Positions 1 through 9,237 are shown, counted from the stretch's first letter. The stretch is DNA of 64,000 nt from Burkholderia sp. (GCA_031253835.1 JAIRVP010000083.1:1-64000), one strand, 5' to 3'. Numbers and translations: made by a program. The notes: a model not told the origin generated them from the letters alone.

Positions 1-246
1 CAGTTCGTTGCCGTCGACCTTCACGGTCTGGCCTGCGTACTTGCCGAACAGGACGCGATCGCCGACCTTCACGTCGAGCGCGATCGGGGCGCCCTTGTCG
101 TCGCGCTTGCCCGGGCCGACGGCCAGGACTTCGCCCTGGTCCGGCTTTTCAGCAGCGGCGTCGGGGATCACGATGCCCGAGGCGGTCTTGGTTTCCTGAT
201 CCAGGCGCTTGACGATCACGCGATCGTGCAAAGGACGAAGGTTCAT
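1..246 (-). CDS. groES: GroES co-chaperonin (partial, N-terminal part)
   Basis: This encodes the 10-kDa co-chaperonin that caps the GroEL ring during ATP-driven folding in the cytoplasm. The translated N-terminus (MNLRPLHDRVIVKRL) is the classic GroES opening. The mobile-loop segment (around ETKTASGIVIPDAA) and the GKYAGQTVKVDGNEL stretch follow. The gene runs off the left edge after 82 codons, so only about 15 residues of the usual ~97 are missing; groEL is expected just beyond. The start at 246 is fixed by a GAGAGGAG ribosome site about 8 bases upstream. A CIRCE operator and a heat-shock/housekeeping promoter lie upstream, so control by HrcA plus sigma-32 is expected. Confidence 0.97.
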   Translation of the reverse strand, partial: MNLRPLHDRVIVKRLDQETKTASGIVIPDAAAEKPDQGEVLAVGPGKRDDKGAPIALDVKVGDRVLFGKYAGQTVKVDGNEL

Positions 247-319
247 ATTCACTCCTCTCTTGACTGAGATTGAAGAACGCTTAGGGAATCTGCCCGGCGG
301 ATCGCCCGGCAGAGAATTG

Positions 320-346
320 TTAGCACTCTCGTGCAGCGAGTGCTAA
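320..346 (-). promoter_or_regulatory. CIRCE operator (HrcA binding site)
   Basis: The arms TTAGCACTC and GAGTGCTAA are separated by nine bases and match the canonical CIRCE inverted repeat exactly. It lies between the promoter and the groES start, in the leader region where HrcA represses groESL. Confidence 0.97.
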
Positions 347-374
347 TTATATGGACGGGTTTTGACAAATTCAA
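346..374 (-). promoter_or_regulatory. groES promoter (sigma-70 hexamers overlapping a sigma-32-like -35)
   Basis: Read on the minus strand, TTGAAT is followed after 17 bases by a perfect TATAAT. The -35 lies inside CTTGAA, the core of the sigma-32 -35 element, and CCATATAA resembles a sigma-32 -10. Both holoenzymes could therefore use almost the same start. The -10 touches the first base of the CIRCE arm, so HrcA binding would block initiation. Confidence 0.8.
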
Positions 375-769
375 GAAGGGGAGCCGGACGAATTTTCAAC
401 GCGGCCCGGCAGCGGGAAAAACACACGGAAATCGCAAAAAACCCTTTCGAAACAAAACCCTGACCAACGCCACCCGCCCCGGCAGGCGGGCCCGCGCGGC
501 CCGCGACTCGCATCCAGCCCCGTTTGGACACCGGGTAAGCACGGAGTTCCTGCGACCGGCGGCATCGCATCGAAAAGCCCGCACGGGCGCCGGTTCCGTC
601 GGCCGCAACGTGCCCGTTCCGCCCGACGACCGTCGCGCCCCCTGCCCGGCGATCCGTCGCTCCGCACCGAAACATTCATTTTCATTACGCCGATATTTAC
701 GTTTTCCCTCCCGTAAAACACCCGTCGGACCCCATCCGTAAGCCCTCCCATTACATTCAGTAATTTAGA
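375..769. other. Intergenic region, no gene recognised
   Basis: About 400 bases lie between the groES promoter and the iron-operon promoter. Short open frames occur on both strands, but none has a plausible start site, a family resemblance or Burkholderia-like codon bias. I see no convincing RNA gene here. Confidence 0.6.
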
Positions 770-784
770 TGCGAATCATTCTCG
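770..784 (+). promoter_or_regulatory. Fur box
   Basis: TGCGAATCATTCTCG matches the 7-1-7 Fur consensus (TGATAATnATTATCA) at 11 of 14 informative positions. It sits immediately upstream of the -35 hexamer of the operon that encodes an OprB-type porin, a DyP peroxidase and FbpABC. Its placement fits iron-dependent repression. Confidence 0.85.
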
Positions 785-790
785 TTTACA

Positions 791-819
791 TTGACTTTCC
801 CATTTGAGACTCCTACGAT
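791..819 (+). promoter_or_regulatory. Promoter of the iron-uptake operon
   Basis: TTGACT and TACGAT are spaced by exactly 17 bases, a good sigma-70 match. The Fur box ends six bases before the -35. The predicted leader before the porin start is about 95 nt. Confidence 0.75.
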
Positions 820-922
820 GCGCCGCGTTGCGCTCTTCTTCATGCCCTGGCCGATCGGTGCCGAGCGTCGGGACAGCGACCGACAAGCAGGACTCCAAAC
901 CAATTAGAACCAGGGATTTGAT

Positions 923-2389
923 ATGAAGGTTGCGTCGTTCCATGGAGACCGCGTCCGCGCCCGGATGCGCCCCGCCGCCTGGGCGGCCGTCGTTGCGTGT
1001 GCATCGTTCGCGAGCGGCGCCGCGTTCGCGGCCACGTCGGTCGACGCGCGGCCCGAGGCGCCCGAGGCCGACCTCGCGATCCAGGCGAAGCCGACCGACA
1101 TGTGGACCGGCATCTGGACGCGCCAGAGCCTGCTCGGCGACATGGGCGGCATCCGCCCGTGGCTCGGCAAGTACGGCGCGACGCTGCAGATCACCGAGAC
1201 CAGCGAATACCTCGCGAACCTGCGCGGCGGCCTGAACCGCGGCGGCACGTACGACGGGCTGACGACCGCGACGCTGACGGTCGATACGCAGAAGGCGATC
1301 GGCCTGCCCGGCGGCACCTTCAACGTCAGCGCGCTGCAGATCCACGGCAGCAACCTGAGCGCGCGCAATCTCGGCACGCTCAACACCGCGAGCGGCATCG
1401 AGGCGCAGGACACGACGCGCCTGTGGGAGCTCTGGTACCAGCAGTCGTTCCTCGACAAGCGTGTCGACGTGAAGATCGGCCAGCAGAGCCTGGACCAGGA
1501 ATTCATGGTCAGCACGTATGCGAACACGTTCGTCAACACGATGTTCGGCTGGCCCGCGCTGCCGTCATACGATCTGCCGAACGGCGGCCCCGCCTATCCG
1601 CTCGCCGGCCTCGGCGTGCGCGTGCGCGCGCAGATCACGCCGAAGCTCACCGCGCTCGCGGGCGTGTTCGACGGCGATCCGCTCGGCAACAACCCGGGCA
1701 ACCTGAGCGGCACGAACTTCAACCTGCACAACGGCACGCTCTATATCGGCGAGCTGCAGTACGCGCTGAACCAGCCGTCCGACGGCGAAATGGACACCGG
1801 CCACTCGAACGGGCTGCCGGGCACCTACAAGATCGGCGTCTGGTATCACAACGGCCGCTTCGCGGACCAGGGCACCGGCACCGACGGTCTGTCGCTCGCC
1901 GATCCCGCGTCGAACGGCAACGCGCAGCAGCATCACGGCGACTACAGCTTCTACGCGGTGGCCGACCAGATGATCTGGCGCCCCGACCCGACCGGCGCGA
2001 AAAGCCTCGGCGTGTTCGCGCGCGTGATGGGCGCGCCGGGCGACCGCAATCTCGTGAGCTTCGCGGCGAACGCGGGCATCGTGCTGAAGGCGCCGTTCGA
2101 CGGCCGCGACAACGACAGCGTCGGCCTCGCCGTCACGTACATCCAGGTCGGCAGCCACGTGACCGACCTCGACCAGGCCGCGCGGAACTTCGCAGCCGGC
2201 CCGTACGGCGTGCGCACCCGCGAGACGACCGTCGAGGCGACCTACCAGTACCAGGTCAACCCGTGGTGGGTGATCGCGGCCGACGCGCAGTACACGTTCA
2301 ACGCCGGCGCGGGCCAGAACCCGGGCGACGCGACCCAGCCGCTGCGCAACACGTTCGTGCTCGGCGCACGCACGACGATCACGTTCTGA
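923..2389 (+). CDS. OprB-family carbohydrate-selective porin
   Basis: An outer-membrane beta-barrel of 488 residues. The N-terminus is basic (RVRARMRP) followed by a hydrophobic core ending in ASGAAFA, a Sec signal peptide. The mature part has family features: an early WTRQSLLGDMGG segment, many aromatic-ended amphipathic strands, and a C-terminus ending ...LGARTTITF with the terminal Phe needed for barrel assembly. OprB proteins are usually linked to sugar uptake. Here the gene is the first of a Fur-box operon with a ferric ABC transporter, so a role in passage of an iron chelate is inferred. The ATG at 923 is the only start that gives a complete signal peptide. Confidence 0.9.
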   Translation: MKVASFHGDRVRARMRPAAWAAVVACASFASGAAFAATSVDARPEAPEADLAIQAKPTDMWTGIWTRQSLLGDMGGIRPWLGKYGATLQITETSEYLANLRGGLNRGGTYDGLTTATLTVDTQKAIGLPGGTFNVSALQIHGSNLSARNLGTLNTASGIEAQDTTRLWELWYQQSFLDKRVDVKIGQQSLDQEFMVSTYANTFVNTMFGWPALPSYDLPNGGPAYPLAGLGVRVRAQITPKLTALAGVFDGDPLGNNPGNLSGTNFNLHNGTLYIGELQYALNQPSDGEMDTGHSNGLPGTYKIGVWYHNGRFADQGTGTDGLSLADPASNGNAQQHHGDYSFYAVADQMIWRPDPTGAKSLGVFARVMGAPGDRNLVSFAANAGIVLKAPFDGRDNDSVGLAVTYIQVGSHVTDLDQAARNFAAGPYGVRTRETTVEATYQYQVNPWWVIAADAQYTFNAGAGQNPGDATQPLRNTFVLGARTTITF

Positions 2390-2466
2390 GCGCCACACGC
2401 ACGCCACCTGCCCACGCCACCCGTTTTCGCGCGCCGCCGGCGCGGCGCGCTCCCCAGGAGATCCCG

Positions 2467-3600
2467 ATGATTCAATCCGCCCCGCTTCGCCGCCTCGCGA
2501 CGGGCGCGCTGGCCGCCGTCGCGCTGACGGCCGCCGCCGGCGCGTTCGCCGAGCCGCAAGGCTTCCTCGAGACGCTGCATCGTCACACGCTGCTCGTCAA
2601 CACGGTGCCCGACAACGGCGACCAGAACCCGTACGCGATCGCGGTCGCGCCGGTGTCGGCCGGCACGATCCAGGCAGGCGACGTGCTCGTCGACAACTTC
2701 AACAACGCGGCGAACCTGCAGGGCACCGGCAGCACGATCGTCAACTACCGGCCGTCGACCAGGCAGATGAGCCTGTTCGCGACGATTCCGCGCGACCTGA
2801 AGGCGTGCCCGGGCGGCGTCGGCCTGTCGACCGCGATGACGATGCTGAAGTCGGGCTGGGTGATCGTCGGCAGCACGCCGAGCAACGACGGCACGACGTC
2901 GACCAAGGGCGCCGGCTGCCTGATCGTGCTCGATCCGCACGGCCAGATCGCGTCGACGTGGTCGAGCGCGAACATCAACGACCCGTGGGGCAACATGGCC
3001 GTGGTCGACCGTGGCGACAGCGCGACGCTGTTCGTCAGCATGGCCGGCTTCGGCGTCGGCGGCGCGGACGGCAACCCGCCCGTCTTCAAGCAGGCGACCG
3101 TGCTGCGCGTCGACCTCGACGTGCCGGCCGGCAAGCCGCCCGTCATCAAGCAGGAAACGGTCGTCGCGAGCGGTCTCGGCGCGCAGGCCGACAAGGGCGT
3201 GTTCCTGGTCGGCCCGACCGGCCTCGCGCTGTCGGGCGACCAGAAGAAGCTGTACGTCTCCGATGCGATCGGCAACCGCGTCGTCGAGATCGACGATCCG
3301 CTCACGCGCGACACGAGCGCGGGCGTCGGCCGCCAGGTCACGGCCGACGGCTTCCTGCGCCGCCCGCTCGCGCTCGCGACCGCGCCGAACGGCCATCTGC
3401 TCGCGACCAACGCGCTGAACGGCCAGGTCGTCGAGATCGATCCGGTCGCCGGCAAGCAGCTCTATGCGCGCTGGATCGACACCGACAAGGCGCAGTCGCC
3501 GCCCGGCAACGGCGACCTGTTCGGTATCGCGATGACGCCGGCCGGCGACGGCTTCTACTACGTCCAGGACGACGTCAACACGCTGATGCTCGCGAAGTAA
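2467..3600 (+). CDS. Exported SMP-30/NHL-like beta-propeller protein
   Basis: A 377-residue protein with a clear Sec signal peptide (basic RRLA, hydrophobic core, cleavage near AGAFA). The rest is made of beta-propeller-like repeats such as GPTGLALSGDQKKLYVSDAIGNRVVEIDD and RPLALATAPNGHLLATNALNGQVVEID, the pattern seen in SMP-30/gluconolactonase and NHL proteins. The start at 2467 follows an AGGAG site six bases upstream. It lies 77 bases after the porin gene and 11 bases before the peroxidase gene, so co-transcription is very likely. The substrate is unknown; periplasmic binding or lactone hydrolysis in siderophore or iron metabolism is only a guess from context. Confidence 0.85.
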   Translation: MIQSAPLRRLATGALAAVALTAAAGAFAEPQGFLETLHRHTLLVNTVPDNGDQNPYAIAVAPVSAGTIQAGDVLVDNFNNAANLQGTGSTIVNYRPSTRQMSLFATIPRDLKACPGGVGLSTAMTMLKSGWVIVGSTPSNDGTTSTKGAGCLIVLDPHGQIASTWSSANINDPWGNMAVVDRGDSATLFVSMAGFGVGGADGNPPVFKQATVLRVDLDVPAGKPPVIKQETVVASGLGAQADKGVFLVGPTGLALSGDQKKLYVSDAIGNRVVEIDDPLTRDTSAGVGRQVTADGFLRRPLALATAPNGHLLATNALNGQVVEIDPVAGKQLYARWIDTDKAQSPPGNGDLFGIAMTPAGDGFYYVQDDVNTLMLAK

Positions 3601-3611
3601 CGGAACCGACC

Positions 3612-4919
3612 ATGGCAGACGATCTGAACCCGCCGTCGCGCCCCGCCCGCCGCGGCTTCCTGAAGGCCGGCGGCGCCGCGGTGGCCGCGGGCCTCGCGGC
3701 AGGCACGATGCCGGCCGCGCGCGCGGCCGATGCGGCGCCCGCGGTCGCGCCGGGCGCGCACGCGCACGACGACGACCTCGAGCCGTTCTACGGCAAGCAT
3801 CAGGGCGGCATCACGACGCCGCAGCAGCGCAACGCGTATTTCGCGGCGCTCGACCTCGCCACGGTCAAGCGCGCGGACGTGATCGCACTGTTGAAGACGT
3901 GGACCGACGCGGCCGCGCGCCTGACGCGCGGCGACACCGCGCAGCCGCTGCCGGCGACCGGCGGCGACGACGTCGCGCCGGCCGACTCGGGCGACGCGCT
4001 CGGCATCGGCGCGTCGCGGCTGACGATCACGTTCGGCTTCGGGCCCGGCCTGTTCGCGGTCGCGGGCAAGGACCGCTACGGCCTCGCGAAGCAGCGCCCG
4101 GCCGCGCTCGTCGACCTGCCGCGCTTCAACGGCGACCAGCTGATTCCGGAGAGGACCGGCGGCGACCTGTTCATCCAGGCGTGCGCGAACGACGCGCAAG
4201 TGGCGTTCCACGCGGTGCGCCAGCTCGTGCGCCTCGGCGGCAACGCCGTGCAGATGCGCTGGGGCCAGGCCGGCTTCACGTCCGGCAAGCCGGGCGAGAC
4301 GCCGCGCAACCTGATGGGCTTCAAGGACGGCACGATGAACCCGTCGCGCGACGATCCGGCCGCGATGAACGAATTCGTGTGGGCCGGCAACGAAGGTCCG
4401 GCGTGGATGAACGGCGGCACCTACACGGTCGTGCGCCGCATCCGCATCACGCTCGAGCACTGGGACAACACCGAGCTCGGCTTCCAGGAGCAGGTGTTCG
4501 GCCGCAAGAAGTACAGCGGCGCGCCGATCGGCGGCAAGCAGGAGTTCGAGGCACTCGACCTCGACGCGGTCGACAAGGACGGCAATTCGGTGATCCCCGA
4601 CAACGCGCATGCGCGTCTCGCCTCGCCGCAGGTGAACAACGGCGCGCAGATCCTGCGCCGCGCGTATTCGTACAACGACAGCGCGAACTTCTACATCGAG
4701 CGCTGGCCGCCGTGGCGCCAGCAGACCGAGTACGACGCGGGGCTGATGTTCGTCGCGCACCAGCGCGACCCGCGCAAGGGCTTCATCCCGATCAACGAGA
4801 AGCTCGCGAAGCTGGACATCATGAACCAGTTCACCACGCACGTCGGCAGCGCGATCTTCGCGTGTCCGCCGGGCGCGCAACCCGGTTCGTACATCGGCGC
4901 CGCGCTGTTCGAAGCGTAA
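3612..4919 (+). CDS. efeB: Tat-exported DyP-type haem peroxidase, EfeB-like
   Basis: A 435-residue dye-decolourising peroxidase. The N-terminus carries a twin-arginine signal (ARRGFLKAGG, Arg13-Arg14) and an Ala-rich h-region ending near ARAAD, so the folded haem protein is exported by Tat. The family GxxDG motif is GFKDG at residues 236-240. The likely proximal haem ligand is His333, in the NAHARLASP context, followed by the typical ILRRAYSYND block. EfeB normally works with EfeU and EfeO in ferrous uptake or iron release from haem. Those partners are absent here and an FbpABC ferric transporter follows, so the peroxidase may oxidise or liberate iron for it (inference). Length and motifs look complete. 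Confidence 0.9.
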   Translation: MADDLNPPSRPARRGFLKAGGAAVAAGLAAGTMPAARAADAAPAVAPGAHAHDDDLEPFYGKHQGGITTPQQRNAYFAALDLATVKRADVIALLKTWTDAAARLTRGDTAQPLPATGGDDVAPADSGDALGIGASRLTITFGFGPGLFAVAGKDRYGLAKQRPAALVDLPRFNGDQLIPERTGGDLFIQACANDAQVAFHAVRQLVRLGGNAVQMRWGQAGFTSGKPGETPRNLMGFKDGTMNPSRDDPAAMNEFVWAGNEGPAWMNGGTYTVVRRIRITLEHWDNTELGFQEQVFGRKKYSGAPIGGKQEFEALDLDAVDKDGNSVIPDNAHARLASPQVNNGAQILRRAYSYNDSANFYIERWPPWRQQTEYDAGLMFVAHQRDPRKGFIPINEKLAKLDIMNQFTTHVGSAIFACPPGAQPGSYIGAALFEA

Positions 4920-4980
4920 CGGCATCGCGACGCCACGCACCCTTTTCCCGGCCCGCCCGGATGCAACTCACGACGACGAC

Positions 4981-6015
4981 ATGAACACTTTTCCCGTTAG
5001 CCGCCCGCTGCGGCACCTGATCGCCGCGGCGGCCGCCGCGCTGATGCTGACCGGCGCGCTGCACGCCACGCGCGCGCATGCCGCGACGCTCACGCTGTAC
5101 AACGCGCAGCACGAGCAGGTCGTCAACCAGCTCGTCAAGGACTTCGAAGCACAAAGCGGCATCACCGTGAAGGTGCGCTCGGGCGAAGGCCCCGCGCTCG
5201 CCGCGCAGATCGTCGCGGAAGGCGACCGCACGCCGGCCGACGTGTACTTCACCGAGAACTCGCCGGAGCTCGTGCTGCTCGACCGCAAGGGCCTGCTCGC
5301 GAAGACCGACGGCGCCGCGCTGCAGTCGGTGCCCGCCCGCTTCAACCCGGCCGACGGCAACTGGGTCGGCGTGCTCGCGCGCGAGAACGTGCTCGTCTAC
5401 AACACCGCGAAGCTCCAGCCGCAGCAACTGCCCGCGTCGCTGCTCGATCTCGCGAAGCCGGAATGGAAAGGCAAGGTCGGCGTCGCGCCGAGCGATGCGG
5501 ACTTCCTGCCGCTCGTGAGCGCGGTGCTCGCGCTGCACGGCGAAGCCGCGACGCTGCAGTGGCTGAAGGGCCTGAAGGCCAATGCGCAGATCTTCGACGA
5601 CGACGAAGGCGTGACGGCGGCCGTCAATCGCGGCGGCGTGCTGACCGGCATCATCAACAACTACTACTGGGACCGCCTGCACGCGGAGCTCGGCGACAAG
5701 TCGACGAAGAGCGCGATCCACCACTTCGGCAACCATGACGTCGGCGCAGCCGTGAACGTGTCGGGCGCCGCGGTGATGAAGGCGTCGAAGCACCAGGCCG
5801 ACGCGCAGAAGTTCGTCGCGTACCTCGTCAGCGAGCGCGCGCAGAAGCTGATGGCGAACGGCCACATCAGCTTCGAGTATCCGCTGCACCCGGGCGTCGC
5901 CCCCGATCCGATCCTGAAGCCGTTCGACGAACTGAGCCCGCCGGCGCTGACGTTCGAACAGCTCGGCGACGACAGCCAGGCCGGCAAGCTGCTGCGCCAG
6001 GCCGGCCTGCTCTGA
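4981..6015 (+). CDS. fbpA: Ferric iron ABC transporter, periplasmic binding protein
   Basis: This 344-residue periplasmic ferric-binding protein has a Sec signal ending near ATRAHA. The mature protein begins TLTLYNAQHEQVV, the opening typical of FbpA/FutA/AfuA proteins. The segment NNYYWDRL, around residue 225, supplies the adjacent tyrosines that ligate Fe3+ in this family. The stop is two bases before the GTG of the permease gene, so translational coupling is likely. It lies in the Fur-box operon, which supports iron as the substrate. Confidence 0.93.
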   Translation: MNTFPVSRPLRHLIAAAAAALMLTGALHATRAHAATLTLYNAQHEQVVNQLVKDFEAQSGITVKVRSGEGPALAAQIVAEGDRTPADVYFTENSPELVLLDRKGLLAKTDGAALQSVPARFNPADGNWVGVLARENVLVYNTAKLQPQQLPASLLDLAKPEWKGKVGVAPSDADFLPLVSAVLALHGEAATLQWLKGLKANAQIFDDDEGVTAAVNRGGVLTGIINNYYWDRLHAELGDKSTKSAIHHFGNHDVGAAVNVSGAAVMKASKHQADAQKFVAYLVSERAQKLMANGHISFEYPLHPGVAPDPILKPFDELSPPALTFEQLGDDSQAGKLLRQAGLL

Positions 6016-6017
6016 CC

Positions 6018-7616
6018 GTGAGCGACGCCGTGTCCCGCACGGCGCGCACCGCGCGCGACGGCGAGCGCACCGCGACGCGGCGGCGCCCGTCGCGCGCGCT
6101 CGTCGCCGCGGCCGCGTGCGGGCCGTTCGCGATCCTGCTGCCGCTCGCCTTCACGCTGTACCGCGCGGCCACCTTCGGCGTCGACGATGCGATCGAGCTG
6201 CTGTGGCGCCCGCTCGTCGGCGAACTGCTCGTCAACACGCTGTCGATCACGCTCGCCGCGACACTCGCGTGCACGCTGCTCGGCACCGCGGTCGCGTGGT
6301 TCATCGAGCGCACCGACCTGCCGATGCGTCCGCTGTGGACTGCGCTCGCCGCCGCCCCGCTCGCGGTGCCGCCGTTCATCACGAGCTATGCGTGGGTGTC
6401 GCTGAGCCTCGACCTGCAGGATTTCGCCGGCGCGCTGATCGTGCTGACGTCCGCGTATTTCCCGCTTGTCTACCTGCCGGTGGCCGCCGCGCTCCGCGAG
6501 CTCGACCCCGCGCTCGAAGAAAGCGCGCGCACGCTCGGCTGCTCGCCGTGGCATACGTTCTTTCGCGTCGTGCTGCCGCAACTGCGCCCCGCGCTGTGCG
6601 GCGGGATGCTGCTCGTCGCGCTCGGCGTGCTGTCCGAATTCGGCGCATTCCAGTTGCTGCGCTTTCGCACGTTCACGACCGAGATCTATGCGGAATACCG
6701 CACCGCGTTCGACGGCGGCGGTGCGTCGCTGCTCGGCTGCGTGCTGATCGCGCTGTGTCTCCTGTGCCTCGCGATCGAGGCGCGTGCGCGCGGCCAAGCA
6801 CGCTACGGCCATACGCACCGCGCCGCGCGCCGCGTCGCGATGCGCTACCCGCTCGGCTATCTGCGCGCCCCCGTCGCCGTCGCGTTCGCCGCGCTCGCGG
6901 CCGCGACGCTCGGCGTGCCGCTCGCGATGATCGGCTACTGGCTCACGCAACAAGGTGCCGCCGCCGTCACGCCGGCCGACGTGTCGCCCGAGCTGCTGTG
7001 GCAGGCCACGCTCGCGTCGACCGGCTACGGTCTTGCAGCGGCAACCGTCACGACGCTGCTCGCGCTGCCGCTCGCGTTCCTGCTGGTCCGCTATCCGGGC
7101 CGCATCGCGATCTTCCTCGAACGCACGGCGATGACCGTGCAGGGCGTGCCCGGCATCGTCGTCGCGCTCGCGATCGTGTCGATCACGGTGCGGCTGCTGC
7201 AGCCGCTCTACCAGAGCGCACCGGCGCTCGTCGCCGCGTACGCGATCCTGTTCCTGCCGCTCGCGGTCGTCAGCGTGCGCGCGGCGCTGTCGCACGTGCA
7301 GGTCAGGCTCGAGGAAACCGCACGCTCGCTCGGCCTCGGCTGGCGCGCGACGCTCACGCGCGTGGTGCTGCCGCTCGCGGCGCCCGGCCTCGGCGCGGCC
7401 GCGACGATGGTATTCATCTCGGTCGTCACCGAACTCAACGCGACGCTGCTGCTGTCGCCGATCGGCACGCGCACGCTCGCGACGCAGGTGTGGAGCGATA
7501 CGGCGACGCTCGCGTTCGCGGCCGCGGCGCCGTATGCGGCGCTGCTCGTCGCACTGTCGCTCGGTGCATCGGGAGTGCTGTTCCTGCTGCTCGGCCGCGC
7601 ATCGGTGCGCGACTGA
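6018..7616 (+). CDS. fbpB: Ferric iron ABC transporter permease (fused two-domain)
   Basis: An inner-membrane permease of 532 residues with two binding-protein-dependent transport domains in one chain, each with about six membrane segments. Both EAA-loop signatures are visible: one near LEESARTLGCSPWHTFFRVVLPQL and one near LEETARSLGLGWRATLTRVVLPLA. The fused arrangement is standard for FbpB-type ferric transporters. The start is a GTG two bases after fbpA. An Arg-rich cytoplasmic N-terminus precedes the first membrane segment. Confidence 0.93.
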   Translation: MSDAVSRTARTARDGERTATRRRPSRALVAAAACGPFAILLPLAFTLYRAATFGVDDAIELLWRPLVGELLVNTLSITLAATLACTLLGTAVAWFIERTDLPMRPLWTALAAAPLAVPPFITSYAWVSLSLDLQDFAGALIVLTSAYFPLVYLPVAAALRELDPALEESARTLGCSPWHTFFRVVLPQLRPALCGGMLLVALGVLSEFGAFQLLRFRTFTTEIYAEYRTAFDGGGASLLGCVLIALCLLCLAIEARARGQARYGHTHRAARRVAMRYPLGYLRAPVAVAFAALAAATLGVPLAMIGYWLTQQGAAAVTPADVSPELLWQATLASTGYGLAAATVTTLLALPLAFLLVRYPGRIAIFLERTAMTVQGVPGIVVALAIVSITVRLLQPLYQSAPALVAAYAILFLPLAVVSVRAALSHVQVRLEETARSLGLGWRATLTRVVLPLAAPGLGAAATMVFISVVTELNATLLLSPIGTRTLATQVWSDTATLAFAAAAPYAALLVALSLGASGVLFLLLGRASVRD

Positions 7617-7643
7617 GCGCTGCCCCTTTTCCCGGAACCGCCC

Positions 7644-8693
7644 ATGAGCGAACTACGCATCCACGGCCTGTCCAAATCGTTCGGATCGCATACCGTCCTG
7701 CACGACATCGACCTCACGGTGCGGCGCGGCTCGCGCCTCGCGCTGCTCGGGCCGTCCGGCAGCGGCAAGACGACGCTGCTGCGCGTGCTGTGCGGTTTCG
7801 AGCGCGCCGAGCGCGGCACCGTCGAGATCGACGGGCGTCGCGTGGCCGCGCCCGACGTGCACCTGCCGCCCGAACGGCGCCGGATCGGCTACGTGCCGCA
7901 GGAAGGCGCGCTGTTTCCGCACCTGTCGGTGGCCGACAACATCGCGTTCGGACTGCCGCGCGCGGCGCGGCGGCGCCATCACCGCGTCGACGAACTGCTC
8001 GAGATGGTCGGGTTGCCCGCGTCGTATGCGGGCCGTGCGCCGCAGCAGCTGTCCGGCGGCCAGCAGCAACGTGTGGCCCTCGCGCGTGCGCTGGCGCCCG
8101 AGCCGTCGCTCGTGATCCTCGACGAGCCGTTCTCCGCGCTCGACACGTCGCTGCGCCACGAAACGCGCAGCGCGGTCGCCGATGCGCTCGCCGCAGCCGG
8201 TGCAACGTCGGTGCTCGTCACGCACGACCAGCCCGAGGCGATGACGCTCGGCGACGAAGTGGCGGTGATGTGGCAAGGCAGGCTCGTGCAGACGGCCGCG
8301 CCGCAGAGGCTGTACCGGCAGCCCGTCACGCGCGACGTCGCGTCGTTCGTCGGGCAGGCCGTGCTGCTTGCGGGCCACGTGCGCAACGCACGCATCGCCT
8401 GTGCACTCGGCGAGCTGCCGCTCGTCGCGCCGCTGCCCGACGGGCCGGCCGACGCGATGCTGCGTCCCGAGCAGATCGGCATCGTGCCGGTCACGCAGGT
8501 CGACGCGGTGCGCGGTCATACGGCGCGCGTCGAAGCCGCGCAGTTCGCGGGCCAGGATGCCGACGTGCTCGCGCGCCTCGATGCCGACCGCGACGTGCTC
8601 GTACGGATCCGCGTGCCGGGACACCGGTGCCCGGCGGTCGGCGAACGCGTCGCGCTGACGGTGGACGGTGCGGTGATGGCGTACGCGCGCTGA
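7644..8693 (+). CDS. fbpC: Ferric iron ABC transporter ATP-binding protein
   Basis: The 349-residue ATPase drives Fe3+ import. Walker A is GPSGSGKTT (residues 36-44), the ABC signature is LSGGQQQR (136-143), and Walker B runs to the catalytic Glu in LVILDEP (about 156-162). An H-loop His is seen in VLVTHDQPEA. The C-terminal ~100 residues form the TOBE/regulatory region typical of the FbpC branch. It begins 27 bases after fbpB and is the last gene of the operon. The next gene converges on it from the other strand. Confidence 0.93.
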   Translation: MSELRIHGLSKSFGSHTVLHDIDLTVRRGSRLALLGPSGSGKTTLLRVLCGFERAERGTVEIDGRRVAAPDVHLPPERRRIGYVPQEGALFPHLSVADNIAFGLPRAARRRHHRVDELLEMVGLPASYAGRAPQQLSGGQQQRVALARALAPEPSLVILDEPFSALDTSLRHETRSAVADALAAAGATSVLVTHDQPEAMTLGDEVAVMWQGRLVQTAAPQRLYRQPVTRDVASFVGQAVLLAGHVRNARIACALGELPLVAPLPDGPADAMLRPEQIGIVPVTQVDAVRGHTARVEAAQFAGQDADVLARLDADRDVLVRIRVPGHRCPAVGERVALTVDGAVMAYAR

Positions 8694-8721
8694 GCAACGC
8701 GGCGCGCGTCTTCACGCGCGG

Positions 8722-9237
8722 CTACGCGTCGGCGCAGCCCGCGTTCGACAACGGCCGAAAGATCCGGCCATCCGTCTCGACGGCCGCATCCAGCAAGCGC
8801 GCGAGCCCCTTCGCGCCTTCGCGCATCACGACGTCGTGATTCCAGCGGAACAGCGGGCGCGCGAGCGGCTCGAGCCAGTTCATCCAGCGCACGTGCGTGC
8901 GGATGTGCCAGTCGTAGCGCACGACGGTGTGTGCGCCGTCGCCGGCGAACGACCAGCATCCGTCGCCTTCGATCGCGCCGCTCGCGCGGCCTTCGAGTGC
9001 ATGCGGCCGCTCGACGCGCCGCACGCGCATGTCGAAGGTCAGCCGGTACGGCAACGCGCCCTTCCATGTGTACCGGTGCAGTGCGCCGACGCCGCGCGCG
9101 TCGCCGTGCTCGATCTCGACGGTGCGTACGGCGCCCTTCCACCAGTCGGGCCAGCGATCGACCTGGTAGATCGCGTCCCAGACCGCCGCGAGCGGGGCAT
9201 CCACGCGCCACGTCGTCGAGAACCGGTATTCCGCCAT
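8722..9237 (-). CDS. SRPBCC/polyketide-cyclase family protein
   Basis: A 171-residue soluble protein with no signal peptide. The opening (STTWRVDAPLAAVWDAIYQVDRWPDWW) and the ending helix (WNHDVVMREGAKGLARLLDAA) match SRPBCC/START-fold proteins that bind hydrophobic ligands in a deep cavity. A good GGAGG site precedes the ATG. The gene lies 44 bases after the LolA-like gene on the same strand and is probably the last member of the ECF-sigma operon. The ligand is unknown. Confidence 0.8.
   Translation of the reverse strand: MAEYRFSTTWRVDAPLAAVWDAIYQVDRWPDWWKGAVRTVEIEHGDARGVGALHRYTWKGALPYRLTFDMRVRRVERPHALEGRASGAIEGDGCWSFAGDGAHTVVRYDWHIRTHVRWMNWLEPLARPLFRWNHDVVMREGAKGLARLLDAAVETDGRIFRPLSNAGCADA

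Noticed and set aside
343..751. Overlapping short frames between groES and the iron operon
   Set aside because: No start signals, mutually overlapping on both strands, Arg-rich GC artefacts.
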